41,834 nucleotides of DNA, taken from an uncultured Verrucomicrobia subdivision 3 bacterium (GTDB lineage Bacteria; Verrucomicrobiota; Verrucomicrobiia; Limisphaerales; UBA11358). A model generated the notes under the pieces. That model was not told the origin of the DNA. It saw only the letters and a list, made by a program, of their open reading frames with translations, and searched no databases. Below, piece after piece: positions 6,589-15,281 of this stretch (position 1 is the first letter of the stretch; every line of letters begins with the position of its first letter). The DNA is taken from NCBI GenBank assembly GCA_903875465.1, contig CAIQWB010000086.1:1-41834 (forward strand), in the 5' to 3' direction. Made by a program: the position numbers and the translations under genes.

Positions 6589-9108
6589 ATGAAACTGACA
6601 TCGGGCATTTTTATCATAGTGCTGTGGTCGCTGGTGGCGACTGCCCAGACGAACAACCTGACCGCGCTCCTGCAACAGGGTTTGTTCGAGGAACAAGCCA
6701 GTCGCAACCTGGACGCGGCCATCGCCAGTTACCAGTCGCTGGCCCGGCAGTATGACCAGGACCGGCAGCTCGCGGCCACGGCCGTATTCCGGCTTGGCGA
6801 ATGCTACCGCGCGCAGGGCAAGACCAACGAGGCCACCGCGCAATATCAGCGCATTCTCCACGAATTTTCGGACCAAGCCACCCTCGCGGCCTTGAGCCGG
6901 CAGAATCTGGCGGGGATGGGATTGATGGAAAAGGCATCCGGGGTGGCCGACACCGCCAGCTTGCCAATCAATTCATCTGCGGATACCAGTTCCGAGGAAG
7001 ATCAGGAAATTGCCCGGCTTAAACAGATGATCCAGAACAGCCCTGACCTCATCAACCGGGCCACCAGTGACAATGGCACACCGCTTTTCAGTGCCGCCCG
7101 CAAGGATCAATTGCGCGTGGCGGCGTTTTTGTTGGATCATGGAGCCGATATCAACGCGCCGGCGGGCACCCATGGGAAAATCTGGGACATTTGGACCCCA
7201 CTGGAAGCAGCCGCGGATTCCGGCCACAAAGCCATGACGGAACTGCTGTTGCGCCACGGTGCCGATGTGAACACAAAAGATGTCCTTGACGGCACGGCCT
7301 TGCACCAGGCTGCCTTGCATGGCTTTCAGTCGGTAATCGAAGTGCTTTTGGCCGGGCATGCCGATGTCAATGCCCTGAACATTTCCAGAACGACGCCTTT
7401 GTTTAATGCTGTTCAGAGCGGTAATGTCAATATCGTGAAGCTGCTGCTGGACGCCGGGGCCAACGCGAACCTTAAGGATGGCCAGGGACGAACGGTGCTG
7501 AATTACGCCATTGGAACATCGCCACAAATCATCCGGGCACTCTTGGTGGCGGGAGCAAATCCGAACACGGAGGATTCCGCAGGGCGGTCCCCGCTCAGTT
7601 ATGCAGTGGAAAGGAATACTTTAAACGTCGTAAAATTACTTCTCGACGCCAAAGCCGACGCCAACGGCGGACATAAGGACGCTCCTTTGTTAATTGCCAT
7701 TTATAAACACAACCCGGCGGCGGCCGAAATGCTGTTGCAGGCGGGTGCGGACCCTCATTCGAAATCAATGATTGATTGCCCGATGCAGTTTGGAAATGGA
7801 AATTATGCAAATGGCACATCCATCACCCCGTTATTCCTTGGCATCATCCATGGCCAGCTTCCCCTGGTGCAACTGCTGTTGAAATTCAAGGCCGACCCGG
7901 ATGATGCGCAAACGGATGGCCGGGCCGCAATTTTCAGTGCCCTGGGCAATCCGGACATTCTCAAGGCCTTGCTGGATGCCGGCGCCAAGGTGGATGTGGT
8001 GGATGAAACAGATACCAGCCACCCTGACGGGCCGTCGGGAAGCTTCCTATCACGGCTCAATCAAATGAATAATCCCGATCTTAAACGGACACCGCTTTTG
8101 TTTGCCACCGGCGAAAGCAACGTCGTGGCGGTCACGCAATTAATAAATCATGGCGCGAATCCCAATGCGACCGATGGTCGCGCGAATACGGCCCTGCATT
8201 ACGCGGCGATGTGGCTGGCGGACGATCAAGTATTTACGCAGTTGCTGAAGCACCAAGCCAATCCGAACTGGCGGAATATTGACGGCAAAACGCCCCTGGA
8301 TCTGGTCAAAGAGCGATTGGGGATATCCATCCACGGCAGCCGGTTCCTCAACCAGAACCAGTTTGGTGTGACCCAAGGCGAGGTTTCTCCCGCACAAATG
8401 AGTCAGGTCGAAAAATTGATCACCTTGCTGCGGCAGCATGGAGCGCTGGATAATTTGCCCGACTGGGACCGTATCACCATCCGCCGTCCTTCGACCAAAG
8501 CCTCGGTGATAATTTTTCAAAAAGGCACCAACGATTGGAACCATTTCACGTTGTTGGAATTGATTTATTCCGCAAATGAGCGGCTGGATCACTTCCCATT
8601 CCCCGATCTGGCCGGCCTGGTTATTGTGCGCCCGGCCTCGAACGGCCGGGAATTCCGGCGGATTCCGGTGAACCTGCTCAACTCGACCAATGGCGTGGAT
8701 TGTTCTCACGATCAGGCGCTGGAGTTTGGTGATGTGGTGGAAATCCCCGAACGCGAACATTCACTGGCCGAGGGCAATAGGTTTCTCAGCCGGGATGCGG
8801 CAATGACCATTCTGAATCATTTCCGCAACCAGACGAATGAGGCGAAATTAGTCGTGGCTAACCAGCCCGCCATCCAGCTTCCGTTGCAGCCGTTTTTTTG
8901 CGGCATTGGTGAAGTCCTGTCGCGCGGCACGGCCCTCGCCACCCTGACTTCCAGCAGCGATCTTTCGCGGGTAAAGGTCATGCGGCGCGATCCCATAACC
9001 AGGCAGACGGCGACCTGGATGGTTGATTGCCGCAACTTGAACAACCAAGGCACACCCGACCTTTGGCTCCGCAACGGTGATGTGATTGAGGTCCCGGAGA
9101 AACCCTAA
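6589..9108 (+). CDS. Secreted TPR-ankyrin-repeat protein with C-terminal SLBB-like domains
   Basis: 839-aa exported protein. It has a signal peptide (MKLTSGIFIIVLWSLVATAQ), a TPR-like segment (residues ~40-110, AIASYQSLARQYDQ and AVFRLGECYRAQGKTNEA), about eleven ankyrin repeats from ~164 to ~575 (e.g. DGTALHQAALHGF, GRTVLNYAI, LLLDAGANANLKD), then two beta-rich segments (~630-730 and ~755-839). These end in RNGDVIEVPEKP and EFGDVVEIPE, the closing strand typical of SLBB beta-grasp domains of polysaccharide-export-type proteins. Ankyrins bind protein partners; the partner is unknown. The gene directly follows the two-component pair and is preceded by the same box, suggesting it is a regulon member. 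It could be a periplasmic scaffold (inference). Confidence 0.82.
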   Translation: MKLTSGIFIIVLWSLVATAQTNNLTALLQQGLFEEQASRNLDAAIASYQSLARQYDQDRQLAATAVFRLGECYRAQGKTNEATAQYQRILHEFSDQATLAALSRQNLAGMGLMEKASGVADTASLPINSSADTSSEEDQEIARLKQMIQNSPDLINRATSDNGTPLFSAARKDQLRVAAFLLDHGADINAPAGTHGKIWDIWTPLEAAADSGHKAMTELLLRHGADVNTKDVLDGTALHQAALHGFQSVIEVLLAGHADVNALNISRTTPLFNAVQSGNVNIVKLLLDAGANANLKDGQGRTVLNYAIGTSPQIIRALLVAGANPNTEDSAGRSPLSYAVERNTLNVVKLLLDAKADANGGHKDAPLLIAIYKHNPAAAEMLLQAGADPHSKSMIDCPMQFGNGNYANGTSITPLFLGIIHGQLPLVQLLLKFKADPDDAQTDGRAAIFSALGNPDILKALLDAGAKVDVVDETDTSHPDGPSGSFLSRLNQMNNPDLKRTPLLFATGESNVVAVTQLINHGANPNATDGRANTALHYAAMWLADDQVFTQLLKHQANPNWRNIDGKTPLDLVKERLGISIHGSRFLNQNQFGVTQGEVSPAQMSQVEKLITLLRQHGALDNLPDWDRITIRRPSTKASVIIFQKGTNDWNHFTLLELIYSANERLDHFPFPDLAGLVIVRPASNGREFRRIPVNLLNSTNGVDCSHDQALEFGDVVEIPEREHSLAEGNRFLSRDAAMTILNHFRNQTNEAKLVVANQPAIQLPLQPFFCGIGEVLSRGTALATLTSSSDLSRVKVMRRDPITRQTATWMVDCRNLNNQGTPDLWLRNGDVIEVPEKP

Positions 9109-9295
9109 TTCTTCGATTTACCAAATCTAAAGTCAGAAAGAGTCCCCCATGACCAAGTGCCAGATCCAGACCTTGGCAAATCGCCAGTGCCCCCCTTTGG
9201 CCGGCGCCTACACAACTGCTTGTGACTTTCAAGTCTATTTTTAGAAAAAATCGCTCATTTCCGCACCGTCCGCACCCAAAATCGCTGTCAGCCAG

Positions 9296-9350
9296 ATCAC
9301 AAAATGACGAAAAACGGCCAATTTTATGATCTTTGCTGCTATTTTGTGAT
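9296..9350. terminator. Convergent inverted repeat, possible bidirectional terminator
   Basis: A perfect 10-bp inverted repeat (ATCACAAAAT at 9296-9305, ATTTTGTGAT at 9341-9350) with a 35-nt loop lies between the ends of the ankyrin gene (+) and an SPFH gene (-). A/T tracts follow on both sides. The long loop is unusual for an intrinsic terminator. The remaining sequence 9109-9295 shows no gene. Confidence 0.4.
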
Positions 9351-9374
9351 TTTCAAAAAATATTGAACTGGCGC

Positions 9375-10331
9375 TCAGGTTTTGACCGTCTTGGGTTCGG
9401 TGGTAGGTTGGGGGCTCCCGGCGAGGAGGGCTCCAAGGAGTTCCTGGTTGGGCGGCATCAAGGTGATGCGGCCGCCGCCGGAAATGATGTTTTGGACTTC
9501 AAGGACGTCGAACAAGGCGCGGCTGACGGTCGGATTCTCCGAGATTTCCTTCAGCGCTTCGCCGACGATGTGCGGACGCATGGCGGCGGCCTTGGCGAAT
9601 TCAATGGCGGCCCGGCGTTCGGCGGTGCTCGTGATAATGCTCACCTGGTTGGCCCCGGCCTGCTTGATGGCGGAGGTGACCTGGCGCAGGCGGTTGACGA
9701 CCTTGGCCTCGATCTGGCTGATCATGCCGGCATCGCGGAAGTGAACTTTGCGAATGTACACCGAGCCGAGCTGGTAACCCCATTCGTTGGACTTGGGCGA
9801 GACTTCGTCGCGCACGGTCTGGCTCATGGTGTGGCGGTTCTCCAGCATTTTATCCAGCGGCAGGTTGCTCAGGCAGCGGACCGTGGAATTGCTGACATTG
9901 GCGGCCAGGGAGCCGCGCGGATCGGCATTTTTGAAGAGGTAGGCGATGGGGTCGCTGATGAACATTTCGTACCAGATGCCAATGCCCATGGGGGCGCCTT
10001 CCTCGGAATTGACAGGCTGGCTGCGCAGGTATTCTTGATCCAGCCGCAGGTCGAGGTCATGGCACTGGCCGAGCCAGTTGACGATGAAGGCCTTCGGCCC
10101 CAGTTTGCCAGGCAGGAAGTGCAGGCCGGGTTCGTTGATCACAGCCACCACTTTGCCGAAGAGCATGTAAACCTTGCACCGGCTTTCATTGACGATGGTG
10201 TAGAGGCCCAGCGTCCGGGCGAGTCCCAGAACTAGTGGCACCAAGACACTACACGCGATAAAGGTGGCGACCACAGCGATGAAAAAGCCGCCGATGGGAC
10301 CGAGGGTGACATGGGGAAAGTCCGTATTCAT
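9375..10331 (-). CDS. SPFH/band-7 domain membrane protein (second of a pair)
   Basis: 318-aa protein of the stomatin/prohibitin/flotillin/HflK superfamily. It has one N-terminal transmembrane helix (GFFIAVVATFIACSVLVPLVLGLA), then a band-7 domain (VNESRCKVYMLFGKV, EPGLHFLPGKLGPK) and a helical region (~210-270, VVNRLRQVTSAIKQAG, AERRAAIEFAKAAAM) that normally builds rings or coiled coils. The C-terminal tail carries LMPPNQELLGALL. Its ATG overlaps the stop of the upstream SPFH gene (4 nt), so the two are coupled and probably form a hetero-oligomer, as HflK/HflC do. No protease partner is adjacent. Its role in membrane organisation or protein quality control is inferred from the family. Confidence 0.82.
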   Translation of the reverse strand: MNTDFPHVTLGPIGGFFIAVVATFIACSVLVPLVLGLARTLGLYTIVNESRCKVYMLFGKVVAVINEPGLHFLPGKLGPKAFIVNWLGQCHDLDLRLDQEYLRSQPVNSEEGAPMGIGIWYEMFISDPIAYLFKNADPRGSLAANVSNSTVRCLSNLPLDKMLENRHTMSQTVRDEVSPKSNEWGYQLGSVYIRKVHFRDAGMISQIEAKVVNRLRQVTSAIKQAGANQVSIITSTAERRAAIEFAKAAAMRPHIVGEALKEISENPTVSRALFDVLEVQNIISGGGRITLMPPNQELLGALLAGSPQPTTEPKTVKT

Positions 10332-11314
10332 TGTTTGGTCTCCAGGATGACGGTTTGCGCCTGGCTGTAGAGGGACAGCCGGACGTTGCGGACGTAGGTT
10401 TCCAGCGCGCCCGAACCGTGCTGGTTCAAATCCGCCAGTTGAGCGGTGAGCTGGCGCAGCGGTTCGACCTCGGCCTGGGCCTTGAGGGTTTCAATTTCCA
10501 CGGCGCGTTTGGATTGCTCGATTTTCTGGTCTGCCCCAGCCTGGGCCAGGCTGATGTCCGAGGACACCTGGTTGTGGGCCGTATTGATGGCGGCCAGCGC
10601 GGATTCCACTTCCGGCGGGGGATCAATGCCAGTAATCAGAGAGGCATCGAAGACAATGCCGTAACGGGCGGCGGAGGTGATGCATTCGCGGTCCATGCGC
10701 TCGTTCAATTCGCGCAGGTTTTTGCGGAGGTCGTTGATGGAAATGCCAATCACCGCGCTGGCGGCCACGACATCGCCCTCGGGCAAGGGGGTCTTGGGGG
10801 CTTCAAAATTGGCAATGCGCTCGCGCAGCACGGAAACGAAATACCCCATGACATGGGAGATGGGGCGTTTCACCCCAAACAAATAGGCGTACAAATTGCG
10901 TTCCGCGACCCGGTAGCGCAACTGGCCGGTCAAGCCGGTATTGAGCTGGTCCTTGGTGACGGCTTCGAGAATCTGGCCGGAATTGTTGGCGTCAGGATTT
11001 TCCGGGTCAAAGGCCATGCTGAGGGTTTGGGTGGCCACGGAGACCTTGTACACTTTCTCCCATGGCCATTTAAAATACGGCCCCCCCGGCGGAATGACCC
11101 GCACCTGGGGATAATTATAGCGGTCGCGCTCGTCATCCCGCAGCCCCTCGGAGATGGGGTCGTTCAAGGTGGTCTGGCCTTCGATACGGTCGGCCCGGCC
11201 AAAACTGGTTTTCACGGCGCGCTCATTTTGATCCACGGTATAAAGGCCGCCGGCGAGGTAACGGGTGAGAAACCAAATGACAAAGCCGATGATACAGCCA
11301 AAAAAAATACTCAT
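10328..11314 (-). CDS. SPFH/band-7 domain membrane protein (HflK-like)
   Basis: 328-aa paired SPFH protein. It has an N-terminal membrane helix (IFFGCIIGFVIWFLTRYLAGG), then the HflK-type entry YTVDQNERAVKTSFGRAD, a band-7 core (VRVIPPGGPYFKWPWEKVYK, GQLRYRVAERNLYAYLF) and a C-terminal coiled coil (QKIEQSKRAVEIETLKAQAE). It starts at ATG 11314, downstream of a dodecin gene and its terminator-like hairpin. It is coupled by a 4-nt overlap to the second SPFH gene. I do not name it hflK because the assignment to HflK versus other SPFH classes cannot be settled by eye. Confidence 0.85.
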   Translation of the reverse strand: MSIFFGCIIGFVIWFLTRYLAGGLYTVDQNERAVKTSFGRADRIEGQTTLNDPISEGLRDDERDRYNYPQVRVIPPGGPYFKWPWEKVYKVSVATQTLSMAFDPENPDANNSGQILEAVTKDQLNTGLTGQLRYRVAERNLYAYLFGVKRPISHVMGYFVSVLRERIANFEAPKTPLPEGDVVAASAVIGISINDLRKNLRELNERMDRECITSAARYGIVFDASLITGIDPPPEVESALAAINTAHNQVSSDISLAQAGADQKIEQSKRAVEIETLKAQAEVEPLRQLTAQLADLNQHGSGALETYVRNVRLSLYSQAQTVILETKQ

Positions 11315-11394
11315 AGGTTAAAGAGGGTTGCGCAGCAGGCGTGGAACGGTCATGGCTTGAGTGAACAACATTTTCGGGCGGTCGCAAGGAAAAT

Positions 11395-11428
11395 CCGGCG
11401 CAGACGTAAAACCGTCCCGCTGCGCCGG
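11395..11428 (-). terminator. Hairpin terminator after the dodecin gene
   Basis: A perfect 9-bp GC-rich stem (11395-11403/11420-11428, CCGGCGCAG and its complement) with a 16-nt loop lies ~30 nt past the dodecin stop. In the minus direction it is followed by ATTTTCC. It would separate the dodecin operon from the SPFH pair. Confidence 0.5.
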
Positions 11429-11459
11429 CAGACGTGATGCTGAGAACAACGAGGGCTGG

Positions 11460-11669
11460 CTAATCCTCCACGGCAAAACCGACTTTCACGGTTACCTGCC
11501 AATGATGGATTTTGCCTTTGATGAGGTTGCCCCGGGTCTCAACCACTTGAAACCAAGCCAGGTTTTTAATGGTTTTATGGGCGCGGTGAATGGCCATTTC
11601 CACGGCGGCTTCAATGGAGGTGGTGGAGGTGCCGGTGAGTTCGATGAGTTTGTAGACGGGATCTTTCAT
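11460..11669 (-). CDS. Dodecin family flavin-binding protein
   Basis: Small (69 aa) dodecin: twelve copies form a hollow shell that binds riboflavin/FMN or related flavins and buffers free flavin. The fold signature is clear: YKLIELTGTSTTSIEAAVE (strand 1 plus helix), AIHRAHKTIKNLAWFQVVE with the flavin-stacking tryptophan W39, and GKIHHWQVTVKVGF, which carries a glutamine (Q58) where dodecins contact the flavin ring. I start at MKDPVYK because this gives the family's usual length; the open frame upstream is spurious. It lies 41 nt after the alcohol-dehydrogenase stop in the same direction. Confidence 0.92.
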   Translation of the reverse strand: MKDPVYKLIELTGTSTTSIEAAVEMAIHRAHKTIKNLAWFQVVETRGNLIKGKIHHWQVTVKVGFAVED

Positions 11670-11710
11670 AGTTTTTAGGGAGGGGAAAATGGAGGTGGCC
11701 GCACGATCGC

Positions 11711-12694
11711 TTAAGGGATCAGAACAGCCGCCCCGGCAAAGCGTCCGGCCCGGAGGTCGGCCAGCGCTTGATTGGCTTGGGTTAAGGGATAAGTGGTGGT
11801 TTTGGTGGTGAGGTGAATATCCGGGACGAGGCGCAGGAAATCCAGGCCATCCTGCCGAGTAAGGTTGGCCACGGAAACCAACTGGCGTTCCTCCCAGAGC
11901 AAACGGTAGGGAAAGGTCGGCAGGTCGCTCATATGAATGCCCGCACACACGACCCGGCCGCCCTTGCGAACGGCGGAGAGAGCCAGGGGGACCAAATCTC
12001 CCACTGTGGCGAAAATGATGGCGGCATCCAGGGGTTCCGGGGGCAATTCATCGGACCCACCAGCCCAGACCGCGCCCAATTCGCGCGCAAAGTTCTGCGT
12101 GGCGACATCCCCGGGCCGGGTGAAGGCGAATACGGATCGCCCCTGCGAGCGGGCCACTTGGGCCAGAATGTGGGCGGCCGCGCCAAATCCATACAAACCC
12201 AGACGCTGGCCGGGGCCGGCCAGGCCAAGGGCCCGCCAGCCAATCAGGCCAGCGCAGAGCAGGGGAGCGAGCGAGACGTCAGTGCCATGGTCACCCAAGG
12301 GAAACGCAAACCGGGCATCCGCGACGGTGGCGGTGGCAAAGCCGCCGTTGCGGGTATAACCGGTGAAGAGCGGGTGGTCGCACAAGTTTTCGCGGCCCGC
12401 GCGGCAATAGGGGCAGACGCCACAGGTATGGCCGAGCCAGGGAATACCGACGCGCTGTCCTAATTCCAAGCTGGTGACATTGGGGCCGAGTGCATCAATG
12501 CGGCCGACGATTTCATGCCCGGGTATGATGGGCACTTGCGGATGCGGCAGTTCACCATCCACAACGTGCAAGTCCGTGCGGCAGACACCACAGGCAGTAA
12601 CTTGGACGCGGATCTGGCCCAGACCGGGTTCCGGCGTGGGCAGCTCGGTCCAGACCAAGGGACGGCGAAGTTGGTTCAGGACCATGGCGTTCAT
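11711..12694 (-). CDS. Zinc-dependent alcohol dehydrogenase (MDR family)
   Basis: 328-aa medium-chain dehydrogenase/reductase that should oxidise an alcohol or reduce an aldehyde with NAD(P). Catalytic zinc ligands are C38 (ACGVCRTD) and H60-E61 (PGHE), with a further cysteine in LLCAGLIGWRAL. The structural zinc lobe is C91, C94, C97 and C105 (CGVCPYCRAGRENLC). The nucleotide-binding fold has GLYGFGAAAHILAQVA. The start at MNAMVLNQL fits the family; a second ATG is three codons on. It sits 26 nt downstream of the nnr gene in a run of minus-strand genes (SDR, nnr, adh, dodecin) with a redox/cofactor flavour. Substrate unknown; it resembles the CAD/AdhA-like subgroup. Confidence 0.9.
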   Translation of the reverse strand: MNAMVLNQLRRPLVWTELPTPEPGLGQIRVQVTACGVCRTDLHVVDGELPHPQVPIIPGHEIVGRIDALGPNVTSLELGQRVGIPWLGHTCGVCPYCRAGRENLCDHPLFTGYTRNGGFATATVADARFAFPLGDHGTDVSLAPLLCAGLIGWRALGLAGPGQRLGLYGFGAAAHILAQVARSQGRSVFAFTRPGDVATQNFARELGAVWAGGSDELPPEPLDAAIIFATVGDLVPLALSAVRKGGRVVCAGIHMSDLPTFPYRLLWEERQLVSVANLTRQDGLDFLRLVPDIHLTTKTTTYPLTQANQALADLRAGRFAGAAVLIP

Positions 12695-12720
12695 ATCATT
12701 TCGGGGGGTAGGCAAACAGT

Positions 12721-14253
12721 TTAACTGCTGGCACCTGGGATGGTGGCTCCGGGGGGCGCGCCAACAGTCAATAACTGGCGAAAAACGCCGGGCAATAAGT
12801 CGGGCAGATCTTCGGCCAGCAGGCCGGGGCCGAATCCCAAGGCGGCCGCGCCGTGCAGCCACACGGCCGCAGCGGCGGCGAGGAAAGGATCCATACCCTG
12901 CGCCAGCAGACCGACAATTATGCCGCTGAGCACATCGCCGGAGCCAGCGGTGGCCAGGGTGGCGGGCGCATGGGCATTAATGATGGCCCGCCCATCGGGG
13001 GCGGCGATCACGGTGTCACTGCCTTTGAGGACGATCACGGCCCCGCTCTGGCGCGCGGCCGCCCGCGTGCGGTTGAGCTTGTCACCGGCAGGGTCAAACA
13101 AGCGGCGGAACTCACCATCGTGCGGCGTCATTACACACGGCCCGATAATGGCCCGGTTCAAGGCGGATGGATCATCCTGGAAGGAAGTGAGGGCATCCGC
13201 GTCCAGCACCGTGGGGCGGCGGGTGGCCAGCAGGGCGAGCACGCGGTGGCGGGTTTCTTCACCCACGCCTGCACCGGGGCCGATCAACCAGGCCGTGTAG
13301 CGGGGATCGGCCAGGAGGTTGGTGAAATCTTCCGGCCCGGCCAGGGGTTTGACCATGATGCTGGTCAGGCAGGCGGCGTAAACCGGCAGAGCCATGGCCT
13401 GAACCGCAATGGTAACCAGTCCGGCCCCGCTCCGGGCGGCGGCCCGGGCCGACATTCGGGCGGCGCCAGATGCGGGGTACCCACCGGAAATCAAGACATT
13501 CCCGCGGCTGTACTTATTGCCAGCGGCGGCCAGAGTGGGCAGCTGCGCCTGCCAGAGGCGGGGGCCATTCTCGAATGTATCCGGTTTAATCTGAGTCAGC
13601 ACGGTTTCGGGGGTGCCGATGTCCGCCACCACCACCACCCCGCACAAGTCGCGTGCGGGTAACAGTAAATGGCCGGGTTTCTTGCAAAAGAAAGTGACGG
13701 TCAGGGCGGCCGGCACAGCTCCGAGCACTTCGCCCGTATCACCCATAACCCCGCTGGGCACATCAATGGCGGCGATCGGCAGCTTTCGGCGGGCGATCTC
13801 CGCCAATATTTCCGCGGCTGCTCCGGTAAGCACCCGGTTGAGTCCCGCGCCGAAGAGCGCGTCCACCACCAGACGCGCGCCAGCCAGCACAGTGTTGCTT
13901 ACGGGCTCAATGAGGCCGCGCCACTGTTCAGCATGTTCACGGGCGGCACCGGTCAAGCGTTCCCTGGTTCCCAACAAGGCCAGTCGGACGGGCCAGCCAG
14001 CCTCGGCCAGGAGCCGGGCGACCACGAAGCCATCGCCGCCGTTGTTGCCCGGGCCGCACAGAACGGCTACGGGCAGGGTACTCCAGTGGCGTTTGATTTC
14101 GTTCGCCACGGCCTGGCCGGCATTGGCCATCAAAGCGTATTCGGGCACACCCGCCAGGACCGCCAGACGGTCTGCCTCGCCCATTTGATGCACGGTAAGC
14201 ACCGCACTGGAAGGCGTTAATGAGCTCAGGTGGGGAGGGAGGGGATGGTCCAT
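12721..14253 (-). CDS. nnr: Bifunctional NAD(P)H-hydrate epimerase / ADP-dependent dehydratase
   Basis: 510-aa fusion repairing damaged NAD(P)H hydrates. The N-terminal epimerase (YjeF_N, ~1-215) shows LCGPGNNGGDGFVVARLL and VDALFGAGL. The C-terminal dehydratase (~230-510) shows GNVLISGGYPASGAARMS, VLDADAL, MTPHDGEFRRLF and the nucleotide-binding AGSGDVLSGIIVGLLAQG. The epimerase interconverts R- and S-NAD(P)HX and the dehydratase restores NAD(P)H from the S form using ADP. The start is set at MDHPLPPHLSS, 5 nt after the SDR stop; the frame is open 16 codons further back. A second, stand-alone dehydratase is encoded at 24628-25467. Confidence 0.94.
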   Translation of the reverse strand: MDHPLPPHLSSLTPSSAVLTVHQMGEADRLAVLAGVPEYALMANAGQAVANEIKRHWSTLPVAVLCGPGNNGGDGFVVARLLAEAGWPVRLALLGTRERLTGAAREHAEQWRGLIEPVSNTVLAGARLVVDALFGAGLNRVLTGAAAEILAEIARRKLPIAAIDVPSGVMGDTGEVLGAVPAALTVTFFCKKPGHLLLPARDLCGVVVVADIGTPETVLTQIKPDTFENGPRLWQAQLPTLAAAGNKYSRGNVLISGGYPASGAARMSARAAARSGAGLVTIAVQAMALPVYAACLTSIMVKPLAGPEDFTNLLADPRYTAWLIGPGAGVGEETRHRVLALLATRRPTVLDADALTSFQDDPSALNRAIIGPCVMTPHDGEFRRLFDPAGDKLNRTRAAARQSGAVIVLKGSDTVIAAPDGRAIINAHAPATLATAGSGDVLSGIIVGLLAQGMDPFLAAAAAVWLHGAAALGFGPGLLAEDLPDLLPGVFRQLLTVGAPPGATIPGASS

Positions 14254-14258
14254 TGAAT

Positions 14259-15128
14259 TTATTTTCCGGGGAAATCCGCCCCGCGCGAAATGGTTTCCCA
14301 CGTGGAAAATTCCTTTTGCAGGGTGGCCAATTCGGCGGTGGCGCCTTCGAAGGCAGCATTACCCAACAACAGATGATGGGGCGGTTGGGGGGCATTGGCC
14401 GCCTGAAGGATGGCGCGGACGGCCCGCACTGGGTCACCGGGTTGATGGCCGGACTGGGCGCGCATTTCCTGGCGGGCAGCACCGGCCGTGGTGGCGTAAT
14501 CGGCTATTTGCACGGCGCTTTCATTGGCCGAACGTCCGGCCCAATCGGTGCGAAAACCGCTGGGTTCCACAACCATCACTTGAATGCCGAGGGGCTCGAC
14601 TTCCTGCCGCAATGCCTCGGACAGCCCTTCCACGGCAAATTTGGTGGCACTGTAATAACCGAGTGACGGGAAAGAACGGCGCCCCGCCAGGGAGGAGAAT
14701 TTAATGATGCAGCCGTGCCGCCGCTGGCGCATCCCCGGCAGCACACCCCGGATCATCCGGCCCAAGCCGAAGACGTTGATATCGAACATAAGACGCACCT
14801 GGTCATCCTCACTCTCTTCCACCGCGGCAAAATAGCCAATGCCCGCGTTGTTCACCAGCACATCAATGCGGCCAAATTTGGCCTCGGCCGCTTTAATCGC
14901 GGCATCAATTTGAGACTGAATGGTGACGTCCAGCGGGAGCACCAACGCTTCACCGAAGGCGGCCAAATCTTTAATTTGATCAGGCTTGCGGGCGGTTACA
15001 ACGGTGCGATAACCGAGTTGCAAGGCCTGCTGAGCCAGTTCACGGCCAAAGCCGGTCGAGCAGCCGGTGATGAGCCAAACGGGTTTTTCCAGAGCGGCCG
15101 GCAGGTGTGAGGGAGTGGTGGCAGTCAT
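14259..15128 (-). CDS. Short-chain dehydrogenase/reductase (classical SDR)
   Basis: 289-aa NAD(P)-dependent oxidoreductase. The Rossmann glycine motif is TGCSTGFG (21-28), with an arginine (R47) in the next strand suggesting NADP preference. NNAG is at 93-96, the catalytic serine lies in KFSSLAG (~145), and Y159/K163 form YSATK. The extra ~40 C-terminal residues and the GFGRELAQQAL start resemble the 'oxidoreductase, 17-beta-HSD-like' SDRs. It heads a minus-strand operon with nnr (5-nt gap) and the alcohol dehydrogenase. Substrate unknown. Confidence 0.92.
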   Translation of the reverse strand: MTATTPSHLPAALEKPVWLITGCSTGFGRELAQQALQLGYRTVVTARKPDQIKDLAAFGEALVLPLDVTIQSQIDAAIKAAEAKFGRIDVLVNNAGIGYFAAVEESEDDQVRLMFDINVFGLGRMIRGVLPGMRQRRHGCIIKFSSLAGRRSFPSLGYYSATKFAVEGLSEALRQEVEPLGIQVMVVEPSGFRTDWAGRSANESAVQIADYATTAGAARQEMRAQSGHQPGDPVRAVRAILQAANAPQPPHHLLLGNAAFEGATAELATLQKEFSTWETISRGADFPGK

Positions 15129-15229
15129 AAGGTAAATGAAGCTAGGGGGTTGGTGGGCAGTTGGGTATGGGGTGTTGTTCTGATGTCATTTGAAACCAAA
15201 TGGTCCAATACCCAGAATCCTGCGAAAAG

Positions 15230-15256
15230 GGGCTTTTAATTATTCATTAAAAGCCC
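15230..15256 (-). terminator. Intrinsic terminator after the PRC-barrel gene
   Basis: A perfect 11-bp stem (GGGCTTTTAAT at 15230-15240 paired with 15246-15256) with a 5-nt loop lies 25 nt past the PRC-barrel stop. In the minus direction it is followed by CCTTTTCG. It is a good stop signal between the PRC gene and the SDR operon. Confidence 0.65.
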
Positions 15257-15281
15257 ACAATGATCGTTTTGACCAGGCGGC

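Noticed and set aside
9333-11437. Long plus-strand ORFs (300 and 368 codons)
   Set aside because: They are antisense to the two SPFH genes, have Gly/Asp/Val-rich composition typical of antisense frames in GC-rich DNA, and match no family.
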